Part shown: positions 29,101-36,605 of the stretch, one piece after another
How positions within the stretch are numbered: the first letter of the stretch is position 1
Layout: each line of letters opens with the position of its first letter
Source of the DNA: Phallusia mammillata
Lineage: Eukaryota; Chordata; Ascidiacea; Phlebobranchia; Ascidiidae
Reading direction: 5' to 3'
Length of the DNA: 64,000 bases
Assembly: GCA_003260075.1 (NCBI GenBank)
Contig: QLIY01000759.1
Coordinates: 1-64,000 of the forward strand
Made by a program: the position numbers and the translations under genes
The notes under the pieces: generated by a model
The model's input: only the letters and a program-made list of their open reading frames with translations
The model's database searches: none
Told to the model about the DNA's origin: nothing

Positions 29101-29831
29101 TTGCAAAAGTCTTTGAAAAAGTATGGAATTTGGCACCTGTTTTACTCTGAAAATGCCAGATAGAGATAGGAATTTCAAATTACGTAACGTTTGTATATTC
29201 GTTGCAAGTATGGAAAATTGGCTACATTTCCCAAAGCCTCTTTTCTAGTTTTACTGTGGGAATTGCTCGATTTGTTTCAATTAAGGTTATAGAAATTGGG
29301 AGTTTTTTTTCTTGAAAAGTTTTGGAAAAGTCATGGAATTTATAAACGAAAATTGTGCGGGAACCCTGATATGATTGGGTGTACTACTGCCACAACACAC
29401 CTAACATGCATGATGTAAACATGAAAGTAACCATCTGTGTACATTGCTGTGTTGTATTTCAGTTTAATGAAATTACTTCACCTGGAAACTGCGGCAAACC
29501 TTCAAATGTCACTTCATCAAACATCCAGGAAAATTCGATTGTTCATTTCCCATGGCTTGTTTCAATCAAAACTGTTGATCCAAACACACATGAGGTATGT
29601 TTTCAGGAAAGGTCATCTAGTTTAAGAATACTAAGTGCCATTGTTTCAGTTTGAATTTTTTGCCGTCAGCTTGGTAACATTTTTTAATTTTGTCTGTTTA
29701 TCCTACTAAAGCAGTAGTTCTCAAACTGTGCGTCACGACGCCCTGGTGCGTCATTTTAATTTTCCAAGGGCGTCACAGAATAGTTCCGTTTCGTAACTTT
29801 TTGTTGTTGTATCAATAAACACAACTTTAAT

Positions 29832-29886
<55 letters not shown>

Positions 29887-32311
29887 CTGGTGCGTCGCAA
29901 GTCCAGAAAACTTTTCCAGAGGCACCGCAACAAAAAAAGTTTGAGAACCACTGCACTAAAGTATCATCAAATGGTCAGGCAATCGAGAATAATATATATG
30001 CCTCAAGTTTTTTTGCAAAAGTGATATAAAATTAAATCCTATGTGTTTTCTACTTTAAAGGGATTAATAATTCTATTCCATAAATCTGGACTGCAACAAA
30101 ATATTTCAGTTTTGCCCAAAATGTATTTGGGTGAATCAGCCGAACCCTTGTGGCTTCTTACAAAATTGTAAAACTTGTTATCTGTTTAAAATCACGTTTT
30201 GGATTTAATTCTGGATTAAAAATTTTAGGGTTGGATCTGTGTTTTTGAAACAGTGTTTTTATCTTTAGCATTCACTCTAGTTATTTGTAATACATTTCAT
30301 TTTTGACCTGTATACAAAAATACTTTTAAAAGTTTAAAGCCAATGAAATTATGGTTATAATTCAAAGGAACCTAATTGAAAAATATGTTTCAAGTTGTCA
30401 ACAATAGGGATGGGCCAAACCGAGCCAGAACCCGAGTACTTGATACCCAGCATCGCTGTTTTTGATGATCGGTGCTCGGCTGAGCAGTTGCACAAACTGA
30501 ACATTAAATCTGCATATTTATGCCCTGCTAACATACTAGTGTTTGAAAGGGTATCCAAGAAAAATGACTGTGAATTGAATGTGTTAGATGGTGTACAACT
30601 TAATACCCTGGTAGTGACGTTTTGTACTTTTACAAAACTAGCATGGAAGTTACAAAACTAGCATGGAATTGGGAATGATTGTGACGCCACAATGCACTAA
30701 GCTTATGCATGAGATGCCTGGTGTTCACCTAACAGAACTCTTGCAGTTTTGGCCCTTTTCTAGTCAACAATAGTCCCTACTAGAGAACTGGACCACATCA
30801 GTAGAATAAGCATTTGTTTCATAGTCTAAAGTATTTCTGAGATGATGCTATTCCTAAAATATATTTTTTAAACAGTTGACATACATCTGTTATGGAGCAT
30901 TGGTGAATGAAAATACTATATTAACAGCAGCACATTGCTCCAAAGTTATGGGAATGAAACCAGACTGGGAAAACACTGTCATTGATGTTGGAAATTTATC
31001 TTTTGCTCTCATGAAAAAATCAAGTGATTTTCTTTCAATAAAAAGGTTGTTTGAAATTTATATTTTTTCATCCTTTGAGAGTAAATGAAACCATATGTTT
31101 TAGATTACTAACAGCAGAACACTAAACTTGAGAAACAAAAACTTTTTATGAGTTTTTTATGACAAAATTGTCTTGTTCTCTCCAGGATATTTATGCATCC
31201 AGGATATGACAGAAACACTCGTCAACATAATTTTGCCATGTGGAAGTTGTCAAAAAGTTTGATGGTTAATTGGTTGCCATGTTTACCAACAATGGGATTT
31301 ACTGTTCATGTACCACAAGGATTATGTTATGCTATTGGTCAGATGAAACTTAAAAATGGTACCTACACTTGTTATCAACTTCATCTTAGTTGACAAAATA
31401 AGCAAATGTAAAAACATCAAAATGGAAAATGTAAAAACATCAAAATGTATATTGTTGAAAACTCAATTTTTGCAATTTGTTTGAAATTCTTGTGAATGTA
31501 GTTTATTATGTATTCCACCATTTGATTTTCGGTCGGCATTGCGTAAATGTATAATTAACATTTTTTCAGAAATGAATGTCAATGAATTTGTACAATTTCC
31601 AATGAACATCGACTCTTCAAGTTGGTGCCAAGCTGAATTTGGATTGTCTAACAAGCATGGTTTTATTTGTGCCAACAACCATGAAATTTCAGCCTCATCT
31701 AAGGTATTTTAAGTTTCCAATTAAACAACCTTTTTATATGTGTATCCATGGTGTTAAATAAGCAACAATATTGTTGTGGGTTAGCAATTTGAACATGTTC
31801 TTTTATTTATACTTTGTTAAAAATAATATTTTTACCCTAATTTAGTCCACCAACATATAAAATAAGCAAGTTTGTTAACATATTTTATATTTGTAAATGT
31901 CCTAAAAAGTTTTCAATTTTGGTGGTTGGCACAGTTCAAATTTAATTTCAGAAATATTCATCTGTGTAAAGTAGTGACCCATTCGTAAGAATAAATGTTC
32001 CTTGTTATAATAAAATATGACATGTATCGAAACCAAACTGATTGCATAGTTAATGAAATAACAATTTAATAGATACTTACTCTTCCAGTTACTTGCTAGG
32101 AGTAAAAATGTACACAGAAAATCTTGCTTAATGTTTTTATTATTTTTTTAAACAGCATTCAGAGCCACTAATTTGTTCCTTCAACAATATGTGGTATGTG
32201 GTCGGTGTAGCCTGTTACAACCAAGTTGGATTAAAAACTACCCGTCGATTGTATGCAAGTGTTCAAAGTGATGAGATGTGGTTTAAAAAGTTTGTGGATG
32301 TCAACATTTGA
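2830..32311 (+). CDS. Giant CCP / cysteine-rich lectin / CUB / pseudo-trypsin protein (5' incomplete)
   Basis: Forty-nine exons were chained by hand with GT-AG boundaries. Phase agrees at all 48 junctions, giving about 2,600 residues ending at a TGA (32309-32311). The order is CCP x7, ricin-fold cysteine-rich (CysR) module, CCP x9, CysR, CCP x3, CysR, CCP x6, CysR, CUB, trypsin-like. Many CCP exons start and end in phase 1, the usual exchangeable CCP exon class. All modules are extracellular types, so the product is probably secreted or the ectodomain of a longer protein. No signal peptide was found: the first exon starts in phase 1 after an acceptor, so 5' exons are missing. CCP and CUB are protein-binding modules of complement-like proteins; CysR modules bind sulfated or other glycans in mannose receptors. 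A role in recognition, such as innate immunity or allorecognition, is inference. I know of no described protein with this full order. The AATAAA is at 32394. Confidence 0.85.
6590..6825 (+). repeat. Fragment of the ~1 kb dispersed repeat
   Basis: This intronic stretch carries 'cttgcagaaacgaac', 'tatgggaccca' and 'gtgctaaatcacctttctag', matching the 3' third of the repeats at 18799 and 28029 in order and spacing. It is moderately diverged. Confidence 0.55.
8283..9178 (+). CDS. Cysteine-rich lectin module 1 (exons 10-12)
   Basis: Exons 8283-8485, 8715-8869 and 9055-9178. The first exon contains 'YHWFLLGAHNIQNVLSGLCI', matching the W-x-x-x-x-I-x-N-x-x-x-x-x-C-(L/I) core of the ricin-type cysteine-rich domain at the N terminus of mannose-receptor family proteins. 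It is preceded by a C-L-A segment at the usual spacing. The second exon ends with 'VPFDVQW', the second Q-W motif. The third exon carries the last strand and then runs into CCP8, so the lectin and CCP modules share an exon here. Confidence 0.7.
9055..14360 (+). CDS. CCP block 2 of the giant gene (CCP8-16, exons 12-22)
   Basis: Exons: 9055-9178 (shared with lectin 1), 9597-9790, 10226-10318, 10482-10712, 10978-11200, 11432-11615, 11701-11949, 12973-13165, 13354-13495, 13707-13809, 14289-14496 (first part). Nine modules are visible, each with two early cysteines, a C-x-x-x-C pair near the middle and a W before the last cysteine. Intron phases change from 1 to 2 and 0, so introns fall inside modules: each exon carries the end of one CCP and the start of the next. 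That differs from block 1 and suggests intron shifts or a separate expansion. Introns 11950-12972 and 14497-14732 hold no exon; the first contains two linker-flanked duplications. Confidence 0.8.
12220..12229. other. 10-C linker with duplicated flanks
   Basis: Ten C separate 12140-12218 from a near-identical copy at 12230-12329. The right copy carries an extra partial repeat of about 20 bp. This is an intronic contig join, not a genuine duplication. Confidence 0.75.
12670..12679. other. 10-C linker with duplicated flanks
   Basis: Ten C separate 12568-12669 from a near-identical copy at 12683-12783. The copies differ at single positions, for example gaggtagc versus gaagtagc, as two alleles would. 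Confidence 0.75.
14360..15463 (+). CDS. Cysteine-rich lectin module 2 (exons 22-24)
   Basis: Exons 14289-14496 (latter part), 14733-14898 and 15329-15463. The module begins after the CCP16 cysteine with 'FSILQQIDNKTTCLVAQ' and contains 'WMNDQIKNVGTGLCLSA', the same W-I-x-N-V-x-x-x-L-C-L core as module 1, followed by 'QQWNC'. The last exon ends at 'TICSQKA'. Sequence within this module is diverged from the other three copies, so the duplication is old. Confidence 0.7.
15043..15053. other. 11-C linker with duplicated flanks
   Basis: Eleven C separate 14914-15042 from 15054-15182, about 128 bp copied with several substitutions (aggaagacc versus aggatgacc). It lies in the intron between exons 23 and 24 of the giant gene. 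Confidence 0.75.
15619..17727 (+). CDS. CCP block 3 of the giant gene (CCP17-19, exons 25-28)
   Basis: Exons 15619-15733, 15950-16070, 17013-17211 and 17619-17727. The acceptor of exon 27 was placed at 17013 because only that start keeps phase and restores the expected third cysteine of CCP18 (R-C-S-L-E-D). CCP19 is short, with the pair 'CKAMC' directly after 'SCENG'. The intron 16071-17012 contains a fragment of the ~1 kb repeat (16395-16560) and a linker-flanked duplication. Confidence 0.75.
16731..16740. other. 10-C linker with duplicated flanks
   Basis: Ten C lie between 16665-16730 and a copy starting at 16741. The left copy also repeats 'gtaactgattaccg' just before the linker. Confidence 0.7.
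18026..20409 (+). CDS. Cysteine-rich lectin module 3 (exons 29-31)
   Basis: Exons 18026-18205, 18354-18489 and 20276-20409. Core motifs are 'YWKWKENSLQNVQTGKCMSV' and 'QQKWSC', matching the W-x-W, N-V and Q-K-W features of mannose-receptor cysteine-rich domains. The third exon ends 'TICSFMET', resembling the end of module 2 ('TICSQKA'). The 1.8 kb intron before the last exon is long mainly because it carries a full copy of the ~1 kb dispersed repeat. Confidence 0.72.
18799..19819 (+). repeat. ~1 kb dispersed repeat, full copy A
   Basis: Starts near 'ccctgaaggggacac' and ends 'gccacccttctagttta'. It is almost identical over its length to 28029-29053, including a shared GGGCACCACAAACGAAAG block. 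It contains no long reading frame and no obvious terminal inverted repeats. Older fragments of the same family occur at 120-627, 6590-6825, 16395-16560 and, reversed, at 33745-33835 and 62655-63090. The class is not recognised; a non-autonomous element is inferred. Confidence 0.75.
20611..25339 (+). CDS. CCP block 4 of the giant gene (CCP20-25, exons 32-38)
   Basis: Exons 20611-20801, 20874-21072, 21142-21327, 21532-21730, 23576-23697, 24144-24291 and 25200-25339. CCP20-22 sit in single exons separated by introns of only about 70 bp, and the later modules are split. Typical endings are 'TGLWDKKPPEC', 'TGLWTGNMPEC' and 'DGVWSSKPINC'. The larger introns 21731-23575, 24292-25199 and 25340-26539 are made of hAT elements, a Penelope fragment and linker artefacts. 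Confidence 0.8.
21913..22462. mobile_element. Non-autonomous hAT-type element with 8-bp TSD
   Basis: Terminal inverted repeat cagtggttcccaacc at the left and its complement at the right. The 8-bp duplication atatagac lies at 21905-21912 and 22463-22470. CAG-starting termini and 8-bp duplications are typical of hAT transposons. It is inserted in a reversed Penelope-like fragment, and an uninterrupted version of the target is present at 23229-23276. Confidence 0.85.
22463..22611 (-). mobile_element. Penelope-like element fragment
   Basis: The reverse strand encodes 'LTDFKVNVGVKPAN' and 'LSHPK', matching 'LTDFGVSVGVKPAN' and 'LSHPK' just ahead of the GIY-YIG domain of the element at 50812-53990. 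The hAT element at 21913-22462 interrupts the reading at the R-V-V-Y-I position where the GIY-YIG domain begins. Confidence 0.65.
24387..24980. mobile_element. Degenerate hAT-type element
   Basis: The left end caggggtcaccaaactttt resembles the TIR of the element at 44285-45038. The right part (about 24940-24975) contains 'gcccgcgggtcgtagtttgg', again as in that family, but the terminus is decayed and no target duplication was found. It contains a linker-flanked duplication. Confidence 0.45.
24774..24783. other. 10-C linker with duplicated flanks
   Basis: Ten C separate 24716-24773 from 24784-24838. Both contain 'tatacctaatgccctg' and 'taatcctgcgacagta'. Confidence 0.75.
25431..26373. mobile_element. 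hAT-type element (outer) with TSD tattatat
   Basis: TIR cagtggttcttaacc and its complement; 8-bp duplication tattatat at 25423-25430 and 26374-26381. It has a second hAT element inserted within it (25754-26197). An N at 26297 marks a join between two copies of a ~58-bp segment. Confidence 0.85.
25754..26197. mobile_element. hAT-type element nested in the one at 25431
   Basis: Ends are cagggatgcacaagatt and the approximate complement ttgtgcacccctg; 8-bp duplication ccttagtg at 25746-25753 and 26198-26205. The internal part contains 'gtttatatcat' and 'gcggccgc', shared with sequence inside the element at 46126-46885, so the two carry related elements. Confidence 0.85.
26540..27188 (+). CDS. 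Cysteine-rich lectin module 4 (exons 39-41)
   Basis: Exons 26540-26727, 26860-26957 and 27031-27188. This is the clearest copy: 'NKWKWMDEKRIMNLKNNMCM' followed by G-V-G-S-C and, at the end of exon 40, N-Q, as expected before a final W motif. It follows CCP25 directly and precedes the CUB domain. The third exon is only weakly similar to the family and carries about 50 residues of linker before CUB. Confidence 0.75.
27311..27873 (+). CDS. CUB domain of the giant gene (exons 42-44)
   Basis: Exons 27311-27469, 27540-27628 and 27694-27873. CUB landmarks in order: C-G-G at the start, 'GFIVSPGYTNDKHYPSNMEC' with the YPxNxxC motif, an acidic C-L-E-I-Y-K strand, 'FSGQS' and the terminal 'NKGFALKFE'. 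CUB domains mediate protein or ligand contacts in complement proteases and developmental proteins. The length (about 125 residues) is slightly longer than usual. Confidence 0.88.
27985..29368. mobile_element. hAT-like element disrupted by the ~1 kb repeat
   Basis: Ends are cagggttcccgcgg and gcgggaaccctg. The interior near both ends has related inverted text (tatggaaaacctggaaaggt at the left; aaaagtcatggaattt at the right). The ~1 kb dispersed repeat copy B (28029-29053) is inserted inside. I could not find a clean 8-bp duplication. Confidence 0.6.
28029..29053 (+). repeat. ~1 kb dispersed repeat, full copy B
   Basis: Nearly identical to copy A at 18799-19819 throughout. It is inserted in an older element, which gives a relative age: the host element first, this repeat later. 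It lies in the intron between the CUB and protease exons. Confidence 0.78.
29463..32311 (+). CDS. Trypsin-fold domain of the giant gene, probably inactive (exons 45-49)
   Basis: Exons 29463-29594, 30876-31045, 31186-31358, 31570-31703 and 32156-32311. The fold is clear: 'HFPWLVSI', 'CYGALVNENTILTAAHC' with the catalytic His, 'HPGYD', and 'EPLICSFNNMWYVVGVAC'. Key sites are altered. In place of the R-IVGG activation site there is N-I-Q-E-N. The catalytic Asp position (H-D-I-A-L-x-K-L in active enzymes) reads H-N-F-A-M-W-K-L. The G-D-S-G-G-P region reads K-H-S-E-P-L, one residue short and lacking the glycines of the oxyanion hole. These changes are seen in the sequence; loss of proteolytic activity is inference, in line with known serine protease homologues. 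The protein ends with a TGA about 83 bases before AATAAA. Confidence 0.85.
29712..29953. mobile_element. hAT-type element containing a 55-base G run
   Basis: Ends cagtagttctcaaact and gtttgagaaccactg. The flanking octamers tactaaag and cactaaag match at 7 of 8. G at 29832-29886 is probably filler: a 'ctggtgcgtc' motif occurs on both sides. Confidence 0.7.
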
Positions 32312-32393
32312 ATTTTGTACATTCTCAACTCTGTTAGCTCTGCAGGATGTTTTATTTATATTCAATATACGTTCATTGTCAATCTTTTTGACA

Positions 32394-32399
32394 AATAAA
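32394..32399 (+). promoter_or_regulatory. Poly(A) signal AATAAA of the giant gene
   Basis: The first AATAAA after the TGA at 32309-32311, 83 bases downstream. On the other strand AATAAA (complement at 32351-32356) could serve the convergent lysyl oxidase-like gene, in which case the two 3' ends would overlap slightly. Confidence 0.6.
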
Positions 32400-32603
32400 A
32401 AACATTAATGGCAAAAGAACATAAGCAAAAAAAGCTTTTGGGCGCGAGAAATATTTTACATTCAGTTCAAAAATGATAAACATTGTTTGTAATAAAAACA
32501 TCCCCACTTCATCCACTTATGGCAAACTGTTGCATTATGAATAAAAGTAATGCTTAGAAAGGAACTCCTCATTTTTAAATGCTAGGCAAATTAAATGTGA
32601 TCT

Positions 32604-35600
32604 TCATGGGTATATACTTTCCTTGTAGTATTGTGCAATTGTAGCTGGGTCATAGTGATCAGCTGCAAAACAAATAATATAATAAACTAGTGTTAACTTG
32701 AACAATTTAGAGCTGCACAACACTTACGAATGTGGCAGTTCCATGCCCATACTCTGTGGCCATCATATTTCAAATTGCAATAAACTTCATTGTTTTGAAA
32801 GTCTGATTCTGCTACTAGTGAATGGGGATTTACTCGAACCTGTAAATAAATAAAAAATCTAGTTTAATTGCCACCGAAATTTATTTATATTGCAGCAGTT
32901 ACACGCAGCAAGTAGTTTCCTTTCTTCACATCAGAGATGTCAATCCACTGGCAGTCAATGTTGTATCTAACAATCAAACAAAAAGGCACATTTCATAATC
33001 CCATTCAGACTTTTGTAAAATATTTGTGCGAATGCATTGACACTTCAAACAAACTTAAATAGTTTAAATTAGCAATATCGTATGTCTTGTAGTGAGATAA
33101 AGTGTTCGAAAGTAAATTACAGTCATAATAATAATAAAGTTATAGAAATGAAACGAAAAAAATGTGCAATATGAAGTCTCATTAATTGTTGTAATAGCAC
33201 CTGAACTCTTCTGCTGTTTACATTGCAAACATAAATAAAAATGCGTAAGGGAGGGGATTAAAATCGGTAAGAAACGGAATGCCTGGTGTGGTCAGATTAT
33301 TTCCACATATGCATCAACATGTCTAGTCTCCTTTTAGATGTGCTCGTTAGAAATTTTACAATGCTTTTAGTCAGTAGTTTGTACTGCTTACTGATAGTTA
33401 TCTGCGCATCCAACTGCAATGCCTTGATTACCACCACCAGGTTGATCACAATCAAACCTCTTTGGTACACCAGGGTCGCACTCTGTGTCCTCCAGACAGA
33501 AACTTGCTTTGTGACCCTCTGCAACTTCGGTGCGGTTCAAGTCAAGTATGTCATAATGAGTAAATTGTGACATGCTGTGATAATGCCTGTAAAGTATATT
33601 TAATGTGTGTTAAAAACTTCTAAATGAAATAACACATTTGTTCTGATCAACATAAAAGATGTGACTATGAGATTGAAGGTCAACATACTCTTGTCACTGT
33701 TGGGTTTAGGATTTTGGTCGTTGGCATCCTTTTTCGGTGATTGTGACAAAAAAAAATTCTGGGTCCCAACAATAACATGACATTTTACAAAATAATTGTT
33801 CCTGCAAGCAGAAACGAATGGGTTCCCGCATAAACGTATACACACAAATAGATCGTAGGATGAAAATGGTGTGATCATTTTTATGTTTAGAAAGACAAAT
33901 ACGCAAAAAGGAAGAAATGCATTAATTAAACTCAAATCAAAACTTATATCTTCCTAAGTAGTGAAAAGGCACAAAAACAAAACGTTACTAATAAAATGGT
34001 GTATTGCCAGGAAATTCAAATTGTTTCACAAATAACACTGACAAACAGCTGCAGCACATCCGTTTGAGCGCGTGTTATTACGTAAAGCCAACCATATCAG
34101 ACAACTGCAAATCACAGTAGCCTACGCCAGGCCCATCAAAGGCGTTTTACCGTATTAGTCGGTCACCATGCATTCACCACCATAGCATTCAAGGCGTAGG
34201 TTAGAAACATCAAGTCTGCGTTTTCCCATCAAAGGCGTTTTACCGTATTAGTCGGTCACCATGCATTCACCACCATAGCATTCAAGGCGTAGGTTAGAAA
34301 CATCAAGTCTGCGAAGGGACTCGAACCCACGACTAAAGTCTTTCCAGAACTCGCGCTCTACCAACTAAGCTACGCACTACGCAGGATAAGCGGTAAAGCC
34401 CCTAAAAGTCGAATCACAGGCACCATTGCCGGTCCTGTCTTGTATACTGCACATGTCAGCTTCGTTAGGGCAGGGGTCCACAAATACCTTTTGGCGCGAC
34501 CCTAAAAAAATTGCTCTAAATTCTCGCGACCCAAGCATTATGTCTGTGGAAAATACTTATCAACTAAATATCAATATTATGCTATTGTCAGTTGCTATTT
34601 TTACATAAAACATGAGGTAAACTAACGTATTTATTCTAACAAATGAGAACTGTGGGCTCTGTGTTGAGAACACAGCTAATAAGAAAACGCATGCTTGCAT
34701 AGGTGCGCCTAACTTTTTGCATTGTTACATAGACTGTATGTCACAGTTACGTAGTCATACGTAACAATGCAATCATGATTAAAAGGTTGAAAAAAGCCGA
34801 AATTCATTAATACTGTAGAAGNGGCTACTGTAGATCAGTGCTCTTCAACCGGTGTGCACGGTGCACCAAAACAGGTTTTTTTAAGATTTGGTTTGGGTGA
34901 CCGCTAAGTAGTTTTAAGAGACCGCAAGTGTTTCATTTAAATACCAAAAAATAGCCATATTTGCTTAAACGAATTATTTATTAGGCTACTGGCAAATTTT
35001 GGGAAACCGCTGGAGAAATTTGNAACGCCACAATTGCAAATGTTTCAAAATAAACAAGCATTTGTTGCAACATAGGCTACACCACGTCTTTTTGTCAAGA
35101 AATTATTGCGCCAACATTAATGTGTTAACGATTCTAAAGCCGTGTTTAATGTCCGTTTGCAAAGTATTGCAACGACCTAAACTTGATCCAATGTGAACAA
35201 AGTTTTGGCGTCAACAGTGCAAAATGGGCTGTTTGAAAACGTGAATCGCTTTTACTTTTATTTACCTTTATCGAACGAAGAAATTTTGTCAAGTGACGAT
35301 TTGCAAAATAACGTGGCAGACACAACCGGCTATAAAGCACGTAAAAAGTGTCTGTGTTTAGTTCCAAAGTATGGTACGGGTACAGATATTGCACATGGTA
35401 TAGGTATCGGCAAGTCGCAACCCCGGTATTTTTTAAAACTCGTCGGCTGTGCTCATAATACTATTCAGTGTTACTAACATTCTCTTTAAAATTCACTAAC
35501 ATTTGGCGGGCCGCATGAACTCCTTTCCTGGGCCGCATGCGGCCCGCGGGCCGTAGTTTGCCCACCCCTGTATTAGGACATCGAGTTTAAGCTTTTTCTC

Positions 35601-36605
35601 CTGTGTTTTACAGAAAATTCGCGAACATATGCTTGGAGTATTGGAAGCAATTCAAGCAATTTTTGCGAGCTCTGCTCGGTTTGATTGACATGATAATACG
35701 CATAATGATTTTTCATATCGCTTTTATCTCAGTTAACCGTTTTAAGTAAACAGGGTGCATGAGTTCGTCACAACAACTTTAAGGGTTCACCAAGCCAAAA
35801 AAGGACTGCTGTAGATGCGATGCTTATATTCATGGGAAATTTAAAATATCTCGCGACCCAGACTGGAAGGTCTCGCGACCCACTATTTGCGGACCCCTGC
35901 GTTAGGGGATTGCCAGTTCGGCCATATTGGTTAAGATGAACATAAATTCATAACTGGGGTTAGCCCTAAAGCGTCTATGGAAACCAGGGGTCACGGCACA
36001 CTGATATATAAATCACAGTAAAAATAAACAATTAACGTGTGAAAGATTAGGCCTAGACCCTTTAGGAGAGGAAACCTATTTTAAGTATTCATTTTTGAGG
36101 ATCAGTGCTTTAGCGCTGAATCAGTAAAATGCAATATTTAGTTCATAGTCCATGCAAAAGTGAAATAATCTAAGGGGAAAATAATTTACTTACATGCAAC
36201 GTAAAATTGGAAAAAAAGCTTGTAACACTTGGGACAAGGCCTAGCTTAGTAGTTTTAATTTCAATTTCTTGTAAAAGTTTATACCCATGACATTGATGCC
36301 ATATCCAGTCCCTTGGTTGCTTTGCTGGTTGAAAGTCGGTTCTGCCTCTGTTCCAGACCCGTGTTGAAAACCTTAGCAATCTTCGAGTACCATACGGGTC
36401 ATCAATCATCTGATCTGCCGAAGACGCCAGGCAGTTTTCCTCCGCTGTTTCCAATAAACATGTATTGTTGATGTTAAATTTTCGGTGTTGTAGTAGGCCT
36501 ACTCTTGTGACTGATAGCAAGCCATACCTGCGCACCGAAGGTTGTGTATTGGCTGTTCATCAAGATGTATTGATTGTTGTAGGAGTGGAACGTCCTGCAC
36601 CAAAT
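32604..36605 (-). CDS. loxl: LOXL catalytic lysyl oxidase domain (exons 9-14)
   Basis: Exons 36605-36528, 36444-36285, 33586-33392, 32966-32903, 32839-32728 and 32662-32604. In order: '[11 protein letters not shown]', '[18 protein letters not shown]', the copper-binding histidines spread over the exon 10/11 junction (W-H-Q-C-H-G, H-Y-H-S), the cofactor lysine, a tyrosine in 'GCADNYQ' at the position of the cofactor-forming tyrosine, '[11 protein letters not shown]', '[17 protein letters not shown]' and '[13 protein letters not shown]'. The tail is short and ends Y-P-stop. The 2.7 kb intron 33587-36284 carries a SINE and nested hAT elements. Confidence 0.93.

Noticed and set aside
29751-30024. 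Pro-rich and Gly-rich frames around the 55-base G run
   Set aside because: Same cause: the run lies inside a hAT-type element and is probably filler.
34311-34385. Functional tRNA gene on the reverse strand
   Set aside because: A and B boxes and D arm are good, but the acceptor stem pairs for only about four bases and the T stem is incomplete; a SINE head fits better.
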